Source of the DNA: Psilocybe azurescens
Lineage: Eukaryota > Basidiomycota > Agaricomycetes > Agaricales > Agrocybaceae
Direction: 5' to 3'
DNA: 64,000 nt
Assembly (NCBI GenBank): GCA_023853785.1
Contig: JAJIRX010000993.1
Coordinates: forward strand, 1-64,000
Below, piece after piece: positions 22,610 through 35,976 of this stretch; within the stretch, counting starts at the first letter, position 1; each line of letters starts with the position of its first letter. The translations under genes and the position numbers were made by a program. A model generated the notes under the pieces. The model was given only the letters and a program-made list of their open reading frames with translations, was not told the DNA's origin and did not search any database.

Positions 22610-24284
22610 TCACGTACCCAACTTGATTCCAGCAGCCTTAGCAGCGGAAGCGAAATTGAAGTTCTGAACGGTCGTCGCCTTTCCTGGGGTATTCACAGAG
22701 AGGACGTTCACGGTGGTTGCATTGGCTGCCAAGACGTAAAGGAAGCTAATTAAAGGAGTGTGTAAGTAGCATGTTAGCTACAATTAATTCATCTGAGCAA
22801 TATAAACTTTACTTGTTTGTTCCGATAGTAGCGACGTCGTTATCAATAGTTGCAGAGCCTGGAGCTTGGGGGTATTGCTGGGTCACAATCGTCTATCAAT
22901 GATTCGTTATTCAAGAGAGAGATTCTAGTGCACACACCTTGACAATGGATCCGGTCAGGTTTTTGCTGACGTTCACCTCAGTGATGGTCGAAGTACCGAT
23001 ATCGGTCAAGTAGAAGTTTCCAGACTTGGAACTGAAGCTCGACCAGCACGTAGCTGATTGGCCTGCAATAGGAACGACGGATGATGTCGCGCTCAAACCG
23101 CTGTTCTTATTGTTGCCGTTGCCGCTTCCACCAAAGTCGAAGATATCGAACCCTACTCCAGCGTCCGTCGCCAAAATCGCATTCGTTCCTGGGATGAGGG
23201 TCATGGAGAATGGAAGTAATCCTCCGGATGCTGGGGTGGATTTGACGGATTCAGCTGACAGCGAGCCATCTGAGGCTATATCCCAAGCAGCGAGGAATCC
23301 TTCAACGATTCAATGCATCAGTAACTGAGCTGGAAATTAAATGTTATGGGACTCGTGATGCTTACCAGGTGTGGGTGGAACACCTTTGACAGACGCTATG
23401 ACCTTGGACCCATCTTCGCTGAAAACGATGTGGCTGGTTGTGCCTGCTGGCCCAGTCGCAGGCGTGGTTTGGTTCAGTCCAAGAGAGCGGAGTGTGTTTG
23501 GCTTCGCGATCAATCCCAGTTTAGAGTCAGGTGTGTAACAGCTAAATAGAAGGATTATTATGTATTAGCTCAATTGATCGCCTAAAGGAGGAAGGAAAAC
23601 GACTTACTTGACCCCATTTACTGTCCCACCGTTAAGCACACAGACCATGGTAGCCTTCGAGTTGATAGCAACCGACATGGGGAACTCTCCCTCAGAAGAC
23701 ACAGGCGTACCGACCATAGTAAGCTTCGAAGGATTGCTCGGGTTGATAGCGAACATGGAGAGGGTGTTCGAGCCTGACTGGAAGACCCACGGAATCGACA
23801 TTAACTTACGATACCATTGAAATCAGCCTGAAAATGGACCTACGTTGATAGTCACCAGCATCTTGGCTGCCGCGTTGACCTTGATCGAACCCTGAGAGAA
23901 CAGAGGGTCCGGCCCAATTGCGGCGCTTAATCCATGCACGCCACGCCCGCCTGCGCTGATCGCATTGACTGAACTCTGTAGACTCCAATTGAAGATTAGC
24001 GTCGTGCGCGAAGTAACGATAGGAGCAGCGGAATTTTACCAATTTTCCGTTCGTCGCGATGTTCATGGATACAATCTGGTTTCCCGAGGGGTCGTTAGTG
24101 ATAACTGCAGTAGGTGCTCAAGTTAGCAAGGTATCATTTGTTTTTCACAAGGAAGGGTCTTACAGTACGCTGCTCCGGAGCTCGAAGAGCTTTGACCTTG
24201 AGATGTGGAGCCAAAAGGAGCAGCGAGAATGCTAGTGGAGAGAGAAATAGCGAGCATGATACGAGAAGTCGAAAGGAACATCAT
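22610..24284 (-). CDS. Secreted lactonase-type beta-propeller (3-carboxymuconate cyclase-like)
   Basis: Eight exons on the minus strand: 24284-24164, 24104-24040, 23975-23844, 23777-23608, 23541-23366, 23299-22938, 22892-22813 and 22745-22610. All borders are GT-AG and in frame. It begins MMFLSTSRIMLAISLSTSIL, a signal peptide with probable cleavage after the Ala run. The mature part repeats beta-propeller phrases: YFITNDPSGNQIVSM, GVHGLSAAIGPDPLFSQG, SGSNTLSMFAINPSNPSKL, GEFPMSVAINSK, RSLGLNQTTPATGPAG, VPPTPGFLAAWD and GVGFDIFDF. These match the basidiomycete 3-carboxymuconate cyclase-like/lactonase family with a seven-bladed fold. The extracellular substrate is not known. No frame break was found, so it is likely functional. 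The second in-frame ATG (24281) is an alternative start. Confidence 0.85.
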
Positions 24285-24349
24285 CTTGAACGGTTGGTGT
24301 AGTGTAGGTTGGTTTAGAGTATATATGTAGAGCAAAAAAGGCAGCAAAT

Positions 24350-25900
24350 CCGTTGACGCTCGCGTCTACGAAGTTTTTGACGTTAGGTCGTTAAAAGGTA
24401 AACTGTTTGAACAGCTGAAGAATGAAGAACGAAGGCAAATTGAGAACTGACGAGCTAAAACACCGAAACACATACCGCATCTTATACTAAACCTACCATC
24501 CACCACAAATCTATTCTTAGCGCCGACGCGAGCCTATTGATCCACCTTCGATCCTCGAGTCTCTGGATTCCGGTATCAACCCCTTTGAGAACAAGGATAT
24601 GGAATGGGAGGAGAGGGGACGAGATGGCTGTGTCGACCCCGAGAGGGTTGCTAAGTCAGCGGTCGCGCTGAGAGTCCTGCGCGACCTTGTTCATGCCTCG
24701 ACGACAGCAAGTCACGGGACATTCGTCGTCTGAAGGACTAAAGGATCCAGTATATTCTCAGTAACGATCAGATGAGGTTACTACTATAATTATAATCAGG
24801 GATAGTCAAACTCAGGGGATGATGATCCTTACGTTGCGAGACGGTAAGAGAGTTACCGATTACACACGTATGTATCTTCTAAATTGATGCAGTATGAATA
24901 TTCGGCACAAACAGGACATTTTCTCGGTATTTTAGAGCTCAGAACAACAGCAAATTATTGAAGGATCCTTGCCCTCAGATTCTGGGACAATTGAACTATA
25001 GCCAATGCTCAGCGAAGGAATTCTAAACTAAACAAGATAGACGTGCTAGACTAGCGTACTTGCCTTTGCACTTAATCGTATCCATGCCATGCTGGACCAA
25101 GGTAACGCTGATATGATCGCCCTTAAGGCCCAGTATTTATAACTGTATGTCGACCCCGACAAGGATTTGCGCCCATAATCTGAACGTAACACCGAACACG
25201 TGGAATGAGATGGGAAGACAACTCTTCCTGCCATCCGCCAGTGTCATACTATTTACGTCAGTAGGGCAATGAATTTATCAAAGCCTCACCATGGACCCTT
25301 ATACTGAGCATTGTTAGCAAACGAAAGACCGCGCGCGGAAAAATTTGACAGCACACAATACATTGATAAATCCCAGTGCGGAGATTTGACACGCAATAGC
25401 ATATCGAAAAAACATCATTGAAAGTCAATTATACAATTCGATTCACGCCTATGCATGAGACCAGAACATCGGACGAAATGGTGAAGGTCAAGGCCGAGGT
25501 CGAGGTCTGATACGAGCAACATTACTCAACTTACCACCCACACCACACCAACCGGACGAATGGGTCGAGTCTGTCGTGCTCGATATCTCCTTCCTTCACT
25601 TCCGCGTGAACACGACCAACATGATCTGGGAAGTGCACACCTAGATCAACGCCTCATGCGCAACGCGCCGTCGGGGCAACCAGAGTACGGTACAAACGAC
25701 TTGGGCAAGGGCAAGAAAGTCATCGACTTTTGCTATGATACAGACGCAAGACGTACGCACGATGATCCGGCTGGCACCTGCTGTGCATGAAGCGCGCTTC
25801 TCCGCCCACCATCCACGCGTCGAGTGCCAGATCCAGGTCTAGCTCTCCTTTCCTTTCTCCACACCAATACCCGCACCCATCCCAGCCACCCCGCGCATAA
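24350..25900. other. Intergenic, no gene seen
   Basis: Short frames only. A duplicated phrase GGTGAAGGTCxAGGxCGAGGT near 25480 recurs near 61212, showing a dispersed repeat. Confidence 0.45.
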
Positions 25901-25949
25901 AATGCACATACATCCTCGGCACCCTTAACCCACATACCCATCCAGCAGA

Positions 25950-26949
25950 TCCCTCAAATATGCCGCTGTGCTAGTGATCACCGCTGGGTACGGCGTGATC
26001 ATCCTCCTCTCCTGGATCAGGTGCGCAGGGTGCAGCGCGTAGAAGGGTAAGAGGATGCCGGGCGGGGTTGGGGAGATGCGTAGAAGCAGGGGTTTTAGGC
26101 GCTGGAGGAAGGGAGGGGTAATTTTGGTTGCGGGGGTGCGTGCTGGGAGGAAGAGGAAGAGGAAGCGAAAGAAGAGGAGGCGAAAGAAGAGGAGGCGAAA
26201 GAAGAGGAGGGAGGAGGAGGGGCAAAGCGGACACACAGCAGCAATTCCGCGTCAGTGCTGCGCCTGCCTCCGCCGCTTCGCGCACGTCTCATCCGAGGGC
26301 ACGATGCCCTGCGCGACGTGCACGTACACGTCCTTCCATGGCTCGTCGACCTCGATGTGCTCTTCCTCGGTGCCGCTGGCCCCACCCGCGCCCGCGCCCA
26401 CAGCACCGTAACTCGTGCTCCTGCTGATGTTGGCGTTGGTGTTGGTGTGGGCATTGGAGAAGCCTGCGCCGTGGGCCCCAGAGCCGACGAGAGGACTGGC
26501 TGTGCCTCCACGAGCGGGGTATGGAGCACGACCAACGCACGGTGCTGCTTGCACTTTTCGATCGCTTCAGAGATGTCCGCTGATGCCGGTGGGGAAATGC
26601 TGCTGCTGCTGCTACCAATGGGCGTGCAGGTGCAGGTGGGGGAGCGAGGAGGAAGAGGAGGGCACGGGGCAGGGGCTGCCCTTGTTGGTATGGCGGTTGT
26701 TGGTGTGGATCGTGTTGTTGTGGTTGTTGTTCTAATGGTGCGAAGGACAGTCGCAGAGGACGTAGCGTCGGTGGGTGTCGGTCTGTTATCGACATCGCGT
26801 CGTTGGTGCGGGTGCGGGTGCTGCCGGTGCTGTTTGTGGTGTTGTTGCGAGTGCGAAGCTAAACGATGATAATGCGGGCTAGACAACGATGCAGCCGGAT
26901 GCCCCATCGACTGGAGCCCCAGCGCTACCTCGCGCGCATCCGAATTCAT
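25950..26949 (-). CDS. Doubtful locus: low-complexity protein, possible UAS/thioredoxin-like fragment
   Basis: A long minus-strand frame (26095-26949) is rich in Thr, Pro, Ser and His. Inside it, ISEAIEKCKQHRALVVLHT near 26550-26610 resembles the opening of UAS/thioredoxin-like domains (AIxxCKxxxALLVV) found in UBX proteins. In another frame, EEEHIEVDEPWKDVYVHVAQG lies at 26300-26370, so the true gene may be spliced or frame-shifted. No complete domain could be assembled. GC content is high and codon repeats inflate open frames here. Confidence 0.3.
26150..26215. repeat. Tandem 15-nt purine repeat (GAGGAGGCGAAAGAA)n
   Basis: Several near-perfect units of GAGGAGGCGAAAGAA, followed by GGAGGA runs. 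On the plus strand they would encode a Lys-Arg block, which is probably not a real protein. Confidence 0.8.
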
Positions 26950-28250
26950 ATGATTCCAAGTCCAAGTCGATACAGTCGTTGATATTGTTTCAATCCGCGG
27001 CCACTGTCCTCAACTACCGTGGGTACACAACCGAGCAAAGCCTCCTGCCAAGCAGAGACAAATTGTGTCATGTGATTGATTTCAGTCACTACTCCACTCC
27101 CCCTGTCGACTGCCCCTGCCCTCCACCCGCCGCACTCCCTCTGCCCACCCATTCTCCACGTTCCACTTCATATATCACTCTAGCTCGTATCTATATCTAC
27201 TCACGTCACACTAACCATCAATTTATTTAATTTTCCCATTATTTCCCTGAACTTTCACATCATTTTTGCACTCAACCCGGGACCCGAACCAACATCCTCT
27301 ACCTCCACCTCCTTGCGCTGCCAGTCTGTCTAGAGCCCCGTTTTGGCTATCGCTTATCAAAGATGTGTGGACCCAACTCAGACGCATGCAGAGGGGCATC
27401 GTGTGTTATTTGTAGGAGAATGTGAAGGCGAATGGAGGGGGTGGATGGAACAGGAGGTTATGAGGCAGTACGTGGGCCGAGAACATGGATGGGAACGGGA
27501 TGGGGAGTTTGCGTAAGCTGGAAATCGTCCTAGAGGAGAGGAATAGAGAGGGTAGGAGTTGCAGGGGTAAGAGTGCACCTTCTTCCAGTCTAGCACCTCA
27601 TGCTATTAGTACTATTCCCCTTGCCCCATTCACGTACCTACTCTATCACGTAGTTGCTCAAGAGATGTGTTGAGAGTGTTAACGATGATGCAAGAACAGA
27701 TTTGTCTCGTGTCTTTGCGCACATAGTTGTCATTGTAACTCTTTCGAAGATGAAGTCCTTCCCGAAACATGCAGACAAATTTAATCTGGAGTCCCTCAGC
27801 GCTTTCAACCCTCGGTTGCATTATCATTTAGCTGGCATCTAGTATGTGTCGATTTTCTACCGATTGTTCTATCCATGCGGGTAACCCCTACCGTAATCAG
27901 AAATAAATGGTCTCTCTTCTGAGAGGCTTGTGCACCGCGGGAGGATCTTCTCACGGCGGATATAATCAGCTCGAAAGCACGAGGGAAGTCGGTACCTGTC
28001 TGATGGTGCATGGGCGCATATAGTACCGACGTCGTGATCGGAGTAAATCAGTACTGGATTATGAGGTAGACTATAACCAACGAGAATTTGTACACCAATA
28101 CATCAACGTTCCAAGTACGCACGCACACCTCCACGCACATCCCAACTTCATACTCCCCATGGGTTCTTGTCGCGATCGAAGGCCTACCCGTGATGACGAC
28201 GCTAAGGGGCCGTCACGAAATTGCCTTCCTCTTTAATCAGAGTTCTTCAT
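26950..28250. other. Intergenic, no gene seen
   Basis: Pyrimidine-rich stretches and short frames. No domain, RNA gene or element end was recognised. Confidence 0.5.
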
Positions 28251-28251
28251 T

Positions 28252-31200
28252 TTAGGCAAAGTTAGTCGTTGTTGTTGACGACTCGCCATTATCGGTTGTG
28301 TTATCCTCAAGGATATGATGTTTGTTAATACCGTGAATTATTTCTCTGGACTCGCAAGTCATGAGCCCCAATAACCAGTCTGTTAATGAATTAAGCTCTC
28401 GTGATGAGAGGGACATGCGGTCGTACTTCTGTACGATGAAATGAGCATAATAAAACCGTAGAGTCACCCTTTGAACATACCTTCAAGAAATCTATAACTA
28501 AGGAACAGAAACCAAATGGCGGTCTCCACTGGCGCTGAGAATGTATCCTGGAACAGATGAAATGCAGTGCACGTAGCGCATTCAAGTTCTGCTCTGTCGG
28601 AATCGCATAAGGAAGACAGACGATAAATAGTAGAAAAAATTCCCTTCTGATTGATTTCCAGCTCCAGCCTTCTTCGAATGTGTCGTTCAGGGCAGCGTAT
28701 CGATTTTTTACGAGCATAGTGAAGAGGAATGCGGCTAGATGAGGATACCAGTCATAAGGATTGATGACTGAGCTTCCCTCTTCAACAAACACTTGCTTGT
28801 GGAATTCATTGATCCATGCGTGAAAGGTGTCACTCCTGAGACGGACAATCGGGAGCTCCCAATCATTCACAGGCTTCTCTTCGATGGAGGAGTACATTCC
28901 GTCATGGGATGGAGGGATTATATGCAAGGACACAGACTGAGTGGAGTAATTATTTCCACGCATCCAAAGGTTAGAGCAATATGAGTCTGTGAAATATGGC
29001 AAGTAGGCGATTTCGAATATTCTTTTCGCAGCGTATAGCATTTTTTGAGGAAGGCTACTATCGTGATCTCTGATAATGTCTATGCTGTATCCTGTCTGGT
29101 ACAGATAGCAGCGATAAATTAGTAACCGGAATATGATTATATTGGCACTCACCATCTGCCTGTTAAACCAGCCCAACGCTCCCATTACCAATCCAAACGA
29201 GGATTTATCACGTAAACCATCCCAGAAAGATGTATCCATTATGATGTTCAATATTTCCATTTTCTTCAGATCTTCAAAGTATTCTTTGGAGTGTATGTCC
29301 GAAATTCGACTGTATCGTAAGAAGCAGTTGGCAGTATGCACGGGATTCCGTCGGTGTTGAACAATCATTTGGTCATCATTGTCATGGAATATCCTGTTAA
29401 AGTACTTGGCACTGTGACTTACTATCCGATGATCCCATGCGGCAATATATTGATTTTCCTGACAGCGGCCTTGGACTTTATGATGCATAGCAAAAATGCT
29501 GGACCAATATCCATTATATGGCCTCTTGCATCGCGATCGAAATCAAGGTGTACCAAGTCAGGGAGGTGTTGGAGATCAGATATAATGGTATCCAGACCGA
29601 TATTCATTGACTCTGATATATCATCAATGTAGTGCTGTTCGCCAAAGGAATAATCATAACCGTATAAGTTTAAAGCAATGTATGACCAGGTTGCTGAGTT
29701 TGTGGGTGCTCGGTCCATGATCTGCTTCGCTGAAAATTTTTGAGCAATGTTGAGAACGTCTGTGAGAGACTGAAGTAGATGTGGGTATATATAAATCCCA
29801 TATGGAATGCCATTGGTCGATTCAGTTTGCTGAGTGTCAAGAAAATCCAAAAGAGCGTCCGTAAGCCAGTACACATGACTTCCTTGGGCGACATGTGAAG
29901 GATTTCGAGTGAAGATCGTGTGAAAGCTTTCACAAAGCTCTTCTAATAATCGGATGACAGGCCAGGCATCGTATGTAATCGGCTCCGAAAACGTAAGGCT
30001 TTGGAATATCGTACGATAGGCTGATATTCCAATGCTGTCAGAAAATGTGTATATCAGTGTCTATGTATGTTTAGCATATACAAAAATGGTAAGGCGCTTA
30101 CCGTGCTATAGTCCGCTCGGCCCGTGGACTATCCTGAAGAATATCGACCCCGAGTTTGAGTGTGGCGCACACAAATTCATAATCAATGGCGCTCTTATCA
30201 ATTGCATACTCTCCTGATCTGGACTCATTCCTCGAGAAATTCCTCGAACGATAGGTGACAGAACCGAATGGATGCCTCTACCAATGGAGACCCGAAGACT
30301 GGCTCCAGCACACGGAACTCCTCGGCGTATTCAACCTTGGATATTCTGATCAAGGAACTTAAGGCCCTCAACACGAGTTGTATTTCGCCGGAATCGACTC
30401 CTAGGATTTCCTGAATTGTTTTTTCGCTGCATCCGAGCAAGAGACCTCCGAGGACACGTTTCATTGTGTTTGGTCGAGGATATGACGACAGGATGGTTGC
30501 GTAGAGTCTATCAAGATCTGAAAATGCGGATGCGTGATGTGGTCCAGGTGTTGTCACTATCCGGAGTTGTTCTCGGGGGTCACAGAAATCGGATGAGGCG
30601 CCAACAAATTCCAGGACAGTGGATGCGTAGATGTACTGGCCCGAAGCACTACTCACAAATCGGCAGATAATATAATCTGGAGGCCAAGGGCGTGAGGTAG
30701 AAGACATTATTCGAATATTTTCCTCGTAAATCTTGTTGAATCCTTCTTGAAGATACATCTTAATATCCATATCCGCATCCTCATCGTCTCGTAGAGAGAG
30801 CAATTTTGTAACTTCTACCAGAGGTCCAATTTCGAATAAATCAGAAATCCAGTACTCCGGGCGACTAACAATAAGAAATCGGAGGGGATATTGTGCTCGA
30901 TGATGGCCTTCGACAAGAGTGAAAGAATTTCGGACTGCATGCGTTTCGACCCAGCGCATTCGTCCAAACCGTCGATAATAACTGTGGGGCTGTGCGCCGG
31001 CCAGTCATTGACACGTAGTAGTGGCTCTATAATGAGGTACCGGAGTTGGACGTCGATGGATTTAGTCGGAAGAGTGGGATCATCATGCATAGCAGTGTCA
31101 ATGAGGCCACGAAAGGATGGGAAATTGAGAGCGAGCTGGTATGAAATTGTTGAGAATAACTTGGTCCCATCCCCGCGTCCAATAGCATCTTTGGCGAAGA

Positions 31201-31706
31201 AGAAGCTCCCGGCATACTTGCTATCCTCGGGGATCACCTGCAAAAGTACGGCAATCGAGTGGGCGATGGCAGATTTGCCAGCTCCTGCTGGTCCGCTGAG
31301 CCAAAGCGCCCGTTCCTTGGGAGTAGGATCGTTAGCCCAGTCAAGTATAGCGCTGATTATCTTCTTGCGAGTGCCGGGGTGGCATTTTGCGGGAGGGAAC
31401 CGCTCTGCAGAGTTATACATCGCATCAGCTGCGATATGCTGCGCCAGAATGTGCAGTCCTGTTGCTTCAGAATCAGTATAAATGCCTAATGGATAATGTT
31501 TAGTGCCGCTCACCTACGTCCCTTCCTCCGTCGTAGTAGTCCCCTTGTATTTGTCGAAAGCTGCCGCCAGTAATTGTGACATCTCTTGCGCCTTGGAATT
31601 GCTGCATGCCCGAGATGTGAGACCGATGAGAGCGGATTGTGGAATCCTTCTCATTTTTAGGCATATTTGTGAGGATTAGAGAGGATGTGTTGTCGATGGG
31701 GTACAC
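28252..31706 (-). pseudogene. NACHT-domain NTPase (fungal NLR-like), six exons, two frameshifts
   Basis: Exons on the minus strand: 31706-31514, 31458-30102, 30034-29423, 29309-29153, 29095-28481 and 28428-28252. Exon 1 contains GARDVTITGGSFRQIQGD, the beta-strand lead typical of Agaricomycete NLRs. Exon 2 has the NACHT core with Walker A GPAGAGKSAIAHS and Walker B TVIIDGLDEC, then FLIVSRPEYWISDLFE and CHLSFEEFLEE. The rest (about 500 aa) shows no WD40, ankyrin or TPR repeats, so the C-terminal sensor is unrecognised. These proteins are thought to act in non-self recognition and programmed cell death in the cytoplasm. Two breaks: one C missing in the C run near 30876, and one extra base near 30226. 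Both are single-base, so assembly error is possible. The alternative start is Met 31664. Confidence 0.85.
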
Positions 31707-31979
31707 TGTAGCAGGAGGGAATAGAAGTCGTGTCGACCGATTACAGGCATAGGCTCTTTATGCGGGTTGAGATAAGGCATCGAGCATAGCCTCGATCGCG
31801 GAATTTGCCATTGTTTGATGTTTACAGAGCAGTACTGTTGATCACGATTCAAAGCCTGTACATGTAAGTAAGCATCGCTATAAATAAAGTATACGAACCG
31901 TATACGGCCGTGGACGATGTCGTTCGATGCGCGATGATATTCAGCGTCCTCTGGGTGTGAATACTATCGCTCCTCCCAT

Positions 31980-34710
31980 TACGGCAGTCCATCCTCGAGT
32001 TCTTTCTCCTATGCGCTGTTGAGTTTATCCTGGCAAGACAGGGTATTCCGGATCGCAAGATTCAAAAGATATACACTCTCCGAAGTATTTCAGGTTGGTT
32101 CATTCCAATGCTGTACTTTATATATCGGCTGTATCCATGTCCATATTTATAGCAATTGTAAGCCTGGCGCCCCAGTCTCACCACAGCCCCTTTCCGTGTT
32201 ATCTTATCTTCTACATTTAAGTACACGTGACTGCTATCCCCAACCCTTTTCCTTCGACACTGACTTCTCTTACCTTATGCACCGCACACACCTGTAACCC
32301 AGTCAGGCGTTCTATCGATATACCGTGGTCCTTTCATTCTCCGCGTGACTCTCAGGCATTCAGCAATCAACAGACTCAATCTATCGCTCTTCACACCCGC
32401 GGTCCGCACTGCTCTTTTCCACAGTCGCTTTTTACTTGAGGCTTGGTATACGAGCTTTCTGACTTCATCTGGCACGCAATTCGTGATGACAATACTTACA
32501 ATGGCTCGACAAAGAAAATCAAGGCACTTTGGGTGACACTGATATGATGCATCATCGTCACCGGCACCTCGATGATCGTAGGCCGGGTTCTGGGCTGAAC
32601 ATTCAGATTCAAGAATTCGCAATGGTACGTGCATTCCATCCTTCCCTTCTCTCCGTTTTTGTCATTCTTTCAAACATTTCCGTGTCCTTTTGACTTTCAC
32701 CATCCCGCTGCTCCCCTTCTTTCATCTTTCTCCCATTCACAAGTACCCCACATCTTCCCATTCAATCTCGCTCGCCTTCTTTTCTGTCATCTCCTCACCA
32801 CGCTTAATTGACCCCAACTCATACATCCGCACATTCACAGGAGCTTTGTCATGGCCGCTGCGATGTTCATCAACTCCAACACATTCTAAATTGTGCTCAT
32901 GCAGAGCCTCGATGTCTCAATCCCCAACCTCGCAATGGGCTTGGGCGATAACAAGAACACATTGCTTGGGATGGTGGTATGTGACCTCTCCTTGCTCTAG
33001 TTCTTCCTCTTTCATTGGCATCTATCCTATTTCTCCTCCTTTCGTACGCACCCTATCCCTCTCGTCTACATCCCGTCTCTGTTTCCGTCCTTGTACCCTC
33101 CTGCATAAATCATGCTGACACGGTCTATCAGGTCAGGTACAGCTACGACTTGGGCCTCGTCTCACGCGTCGACACCGTCCTCTCAGCACCCGTCCTCTCA
33201 TCCGCAACCACACCGTCTACATCATCCATCCTTGAGCTCGACGCTGATAGCGAGTGCACACCACTCCTCATGGATCCTACTGACAAGGGAGGACAGCGGA
33301 TATAATCTGTGGAGGCACAAGTCGAGCTCGATACTCGTGCATTCGCATTCGTCGGCGGCCAAGAAGAAGTGGCGGACCAGTTCACGGAGTCGCCGATGTC
33401 GCCCCGTATCACCTCCTTGGGAGTTTCTAGCTCTGCCTTATCAACTGGAGCATCTCTACAGGTAAATCCCCCCGCAGCAGCAGCATCAGCAGCAGCAGTA
33501 CACATCAGGACAAGGACAGTTACATGGACATGGACACGGTACAGAAAACAACAGGAGACCTCCCCTGCAGCCCGGCAGGTGCAACACAACGTTCTACAAC
33601 ACGTTCACGAACAGTCCAAATGAGAACTGTGCAGATCTGGCTGTGTGGGGTGTTGGTGTTGGTACTTCGACTGGTACTGGTGCAGCGGGGGTTTTGGAGG
33701 TGTGGGTGCGAGGGACGGGGAGACGAGTGATAACGACGATGTCGATGCGAATAGGGATGGGGATGGGGAAGAACAGGATCTCAACAGAACCTCTTACCTC
33801 GAACATGGCGCACATCCCCGTGCTTGTGCACGTGCTCCCTGCGCACCTTCTCATTCTTAAAACTCCTATCCTCTCCTCCCTCTTCTTTCTCCTCCGCTCA
33901 CACCACGTATACATCCCGTACCCCCTCCGTACGGCACGTCCCTCCTCTCGAGTCTCCGTCCATGCATTCCACACAGCCCGGCATTACGCTGCTTATCCTG
34001 GCTCTGACGCCGTCTTTGTCATATGCGCTGGAGCATAATAATAATGATTATGCGGCACTGAGGCCTGTGAATAGGTCAGTCGGAATGTGTAGCAATTTCA
34101 AGGAAATGTGCGCTGCGAGCGCCGGTGATGCTTTGTGTGCTTGGGGGTATTTCCGGGGCGGGGAGGAGACGGCAGGAAAGGAAGGTGGGGGGAAAAAACA
34201 GGAGCTGAAGACCTGTTCGGCTTCCGGAAAGCGAGTGCGAAGCAGAAGAGGGCTGTTGCAATGGAAAACGACGTAGGCAAGATGGATGGAAGCCGGGCGA
34301 CACGACTAAGAGCGGTCGGTATGCTGTGTTTGAAGAATGAGTCATTTTCTTTTCGTTCTTGTTGAATGTATGCGCCCTGTCGTTCTCCTCTCTTTTCTTC
34401 ATATTTTATGGGGTGGATTTCATAACCTTCCGTTCTTCCTCTTCCTCCATTTGACTCTCACCTTTTTCACCTTTCTCCTCCTACTCTTCACAATACGATT
34501 ACTGAACCTCCCTTCCTCCCCTTTCAGCTTACTCTTACAGCCCGATATCCGTTGTTGTCAACACCCTTCTGTTCTGCTCTTCGCCCACGCTCACCATCAT
34601 GCAGATCACGTCCACCGACGCATCGGGCAGCTCATTAGTCGGACTATTTTTGGAGCTATTGTGTGTTGCGCCGATGGTTATGGTGGGGAGTGTGTAAAAT
34701 GGGCTTTGGT
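31980..34710 (+). pseudogene. Auxin-efflux-carrier-like membrane transporter relic, copy A
   Basis: Ordered fragments of one membrane protein appear in changing frames. SILEFFLLCAVEFILARQGI lies at 31990-32065, INRLNLSLFTPA near 32368, and FVMAAAMFMNSNT to GDNKNTLLGMV at 32845-32980, with a stop in the middle. VRYSYDLGLVSRVDTV lies near 33130, ELDTRAFAFVGGQEEVADQ near 33320, and ISRTIFGAIVC near 34630. This order matches the fungal auxin efflux carrier (AEC/PIN-like, Mem_trans) family, including the small loop with long hydrophilic insert. Many frame changes and stops make it a pseudogene. Its position next to the NACHT gene has no obvious functional meaning. Confidence 0.7.
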
Positions 34711-35830
34711 TGGCTGAACTTTAGGTCGTGGTTTTGGAGAGGAGGGGTGAAGTGTTGGAGGGGTAGGGTGGTGGCAGGGGATGGGTGGACATGATCTGAT
34801 GTGGTTTCAGATAGCGAGACAATTGTCTTGCGATGGGTCGTTTTTATAGTTTTTTCTTGGTTTTCCTTCTGATATGCAGCGCTTTCTGGATTGATTATGC
34901 ATGCTTCATTGCTTCATTTTGTTTCCCCCTCTTCGTATCATTGCTTCACGGTCCGATCATGATACGTACGTTGGTATGTCACTGCATACCCACAGATGGA
35001 ATTCCATTTGTGTTCTGGCTTTTTCACTTTACTTTATTGGCGTACTTAGTAGTTCTTTACTGCCCCTGAATCTACTTACTTTCTGAACGATAATCACAGT
35101 GCGTAGTATGCCGGGTACATCTGGGAGTTGATTCGATTAGTCCCCTTGAGAATGAGAGAGTGGACAGGGTATATTGCGAGAGGGTACGTTCCACGCTAGA
35201 ATTCCTTTTCTCTGAGTCAGGAATCGGAATCATAATAAGTTTTGCCTGTTGAAATTACAGAAATAACTCGATATTCAGGACGCTTCACTGGAAGGGCTTA
35301 GGTTACATGCTCCTGAATTCGACCGGAATAGGTCCGTCATTTTCCTCCTTTGTTTCGTGATGGGATTGCCGATATCACTCTAACAGACCCGCAAATTTGA
35401 CGACAATGTGGTGATTATGACTCGGATAGCATTGTCACAGGTGCATCATTGGTCGTAGGACGCGTACCGGGCAGTACGGTCGTGTGGAGGAAGTCGAAGT
35501 GGCACGCGAATCCTACTGTTTGACTCCTTCTATGTCTTCCACCGCCAAGTATATTCTACATTTTCCTGGCCTGATCTTACATTAACGTCGCATATCTATT
35601 GTAACGGCACCGGTCTAATCGTAGTATACGCACAGGACTCGCCTCATTCATGGCCTTCTTCGATGTTCATGGACACCAATGCACTCACCCTCACACTGGT
35701 ACTGAACCTCGCTTGTTGTTTCCGTATCTGATTTCGCATAAGCGGCCAGGTCATTTTTGGAGTACACGGCTTGCACACATGTCTAATGACCCTGCATCTC
35801 AGACACATAATCAGGGCATGGCTCCAAGGC
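32528..35830. repeat. Segmental duplication, copy A (contains all three empty sites)
   Basis: Sequence from CTGATATGATGCATCATC (about 32,535) to about 35,825 is repeated at 42,426-54,510 with scattered substitutions. Copy A lacks the three insertions of copy B: ACTTT at 35026-35030 and ACTTAGTA at 35044-35051 are uninterrupted. A CAG microsatellite near 33,475 differs in length between copies. Confidence 0.9.
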
Positions 35831-35976
35831 TTCGGATATTCTTTTCCCCAACTTTCTTTGATGACGGAAAGAAAATCGAGAATTTAAGAGGTCATGTATC
35901 ATGTATAACAAGAGGTAGTGGAATCTCATCGAATGCCTGTATTGGAAACTCCAAGAATTCATTTTCGGACCGACAG

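Noticed and set aside
26095..26949. Long Thr/Pro/Ser-rich frame as a mucin-like protein
   Set aside because: Three frames are open over much of this GC-rich repetitive DNA, so open length alone is not evidence. Kept only as a doubtful locus.
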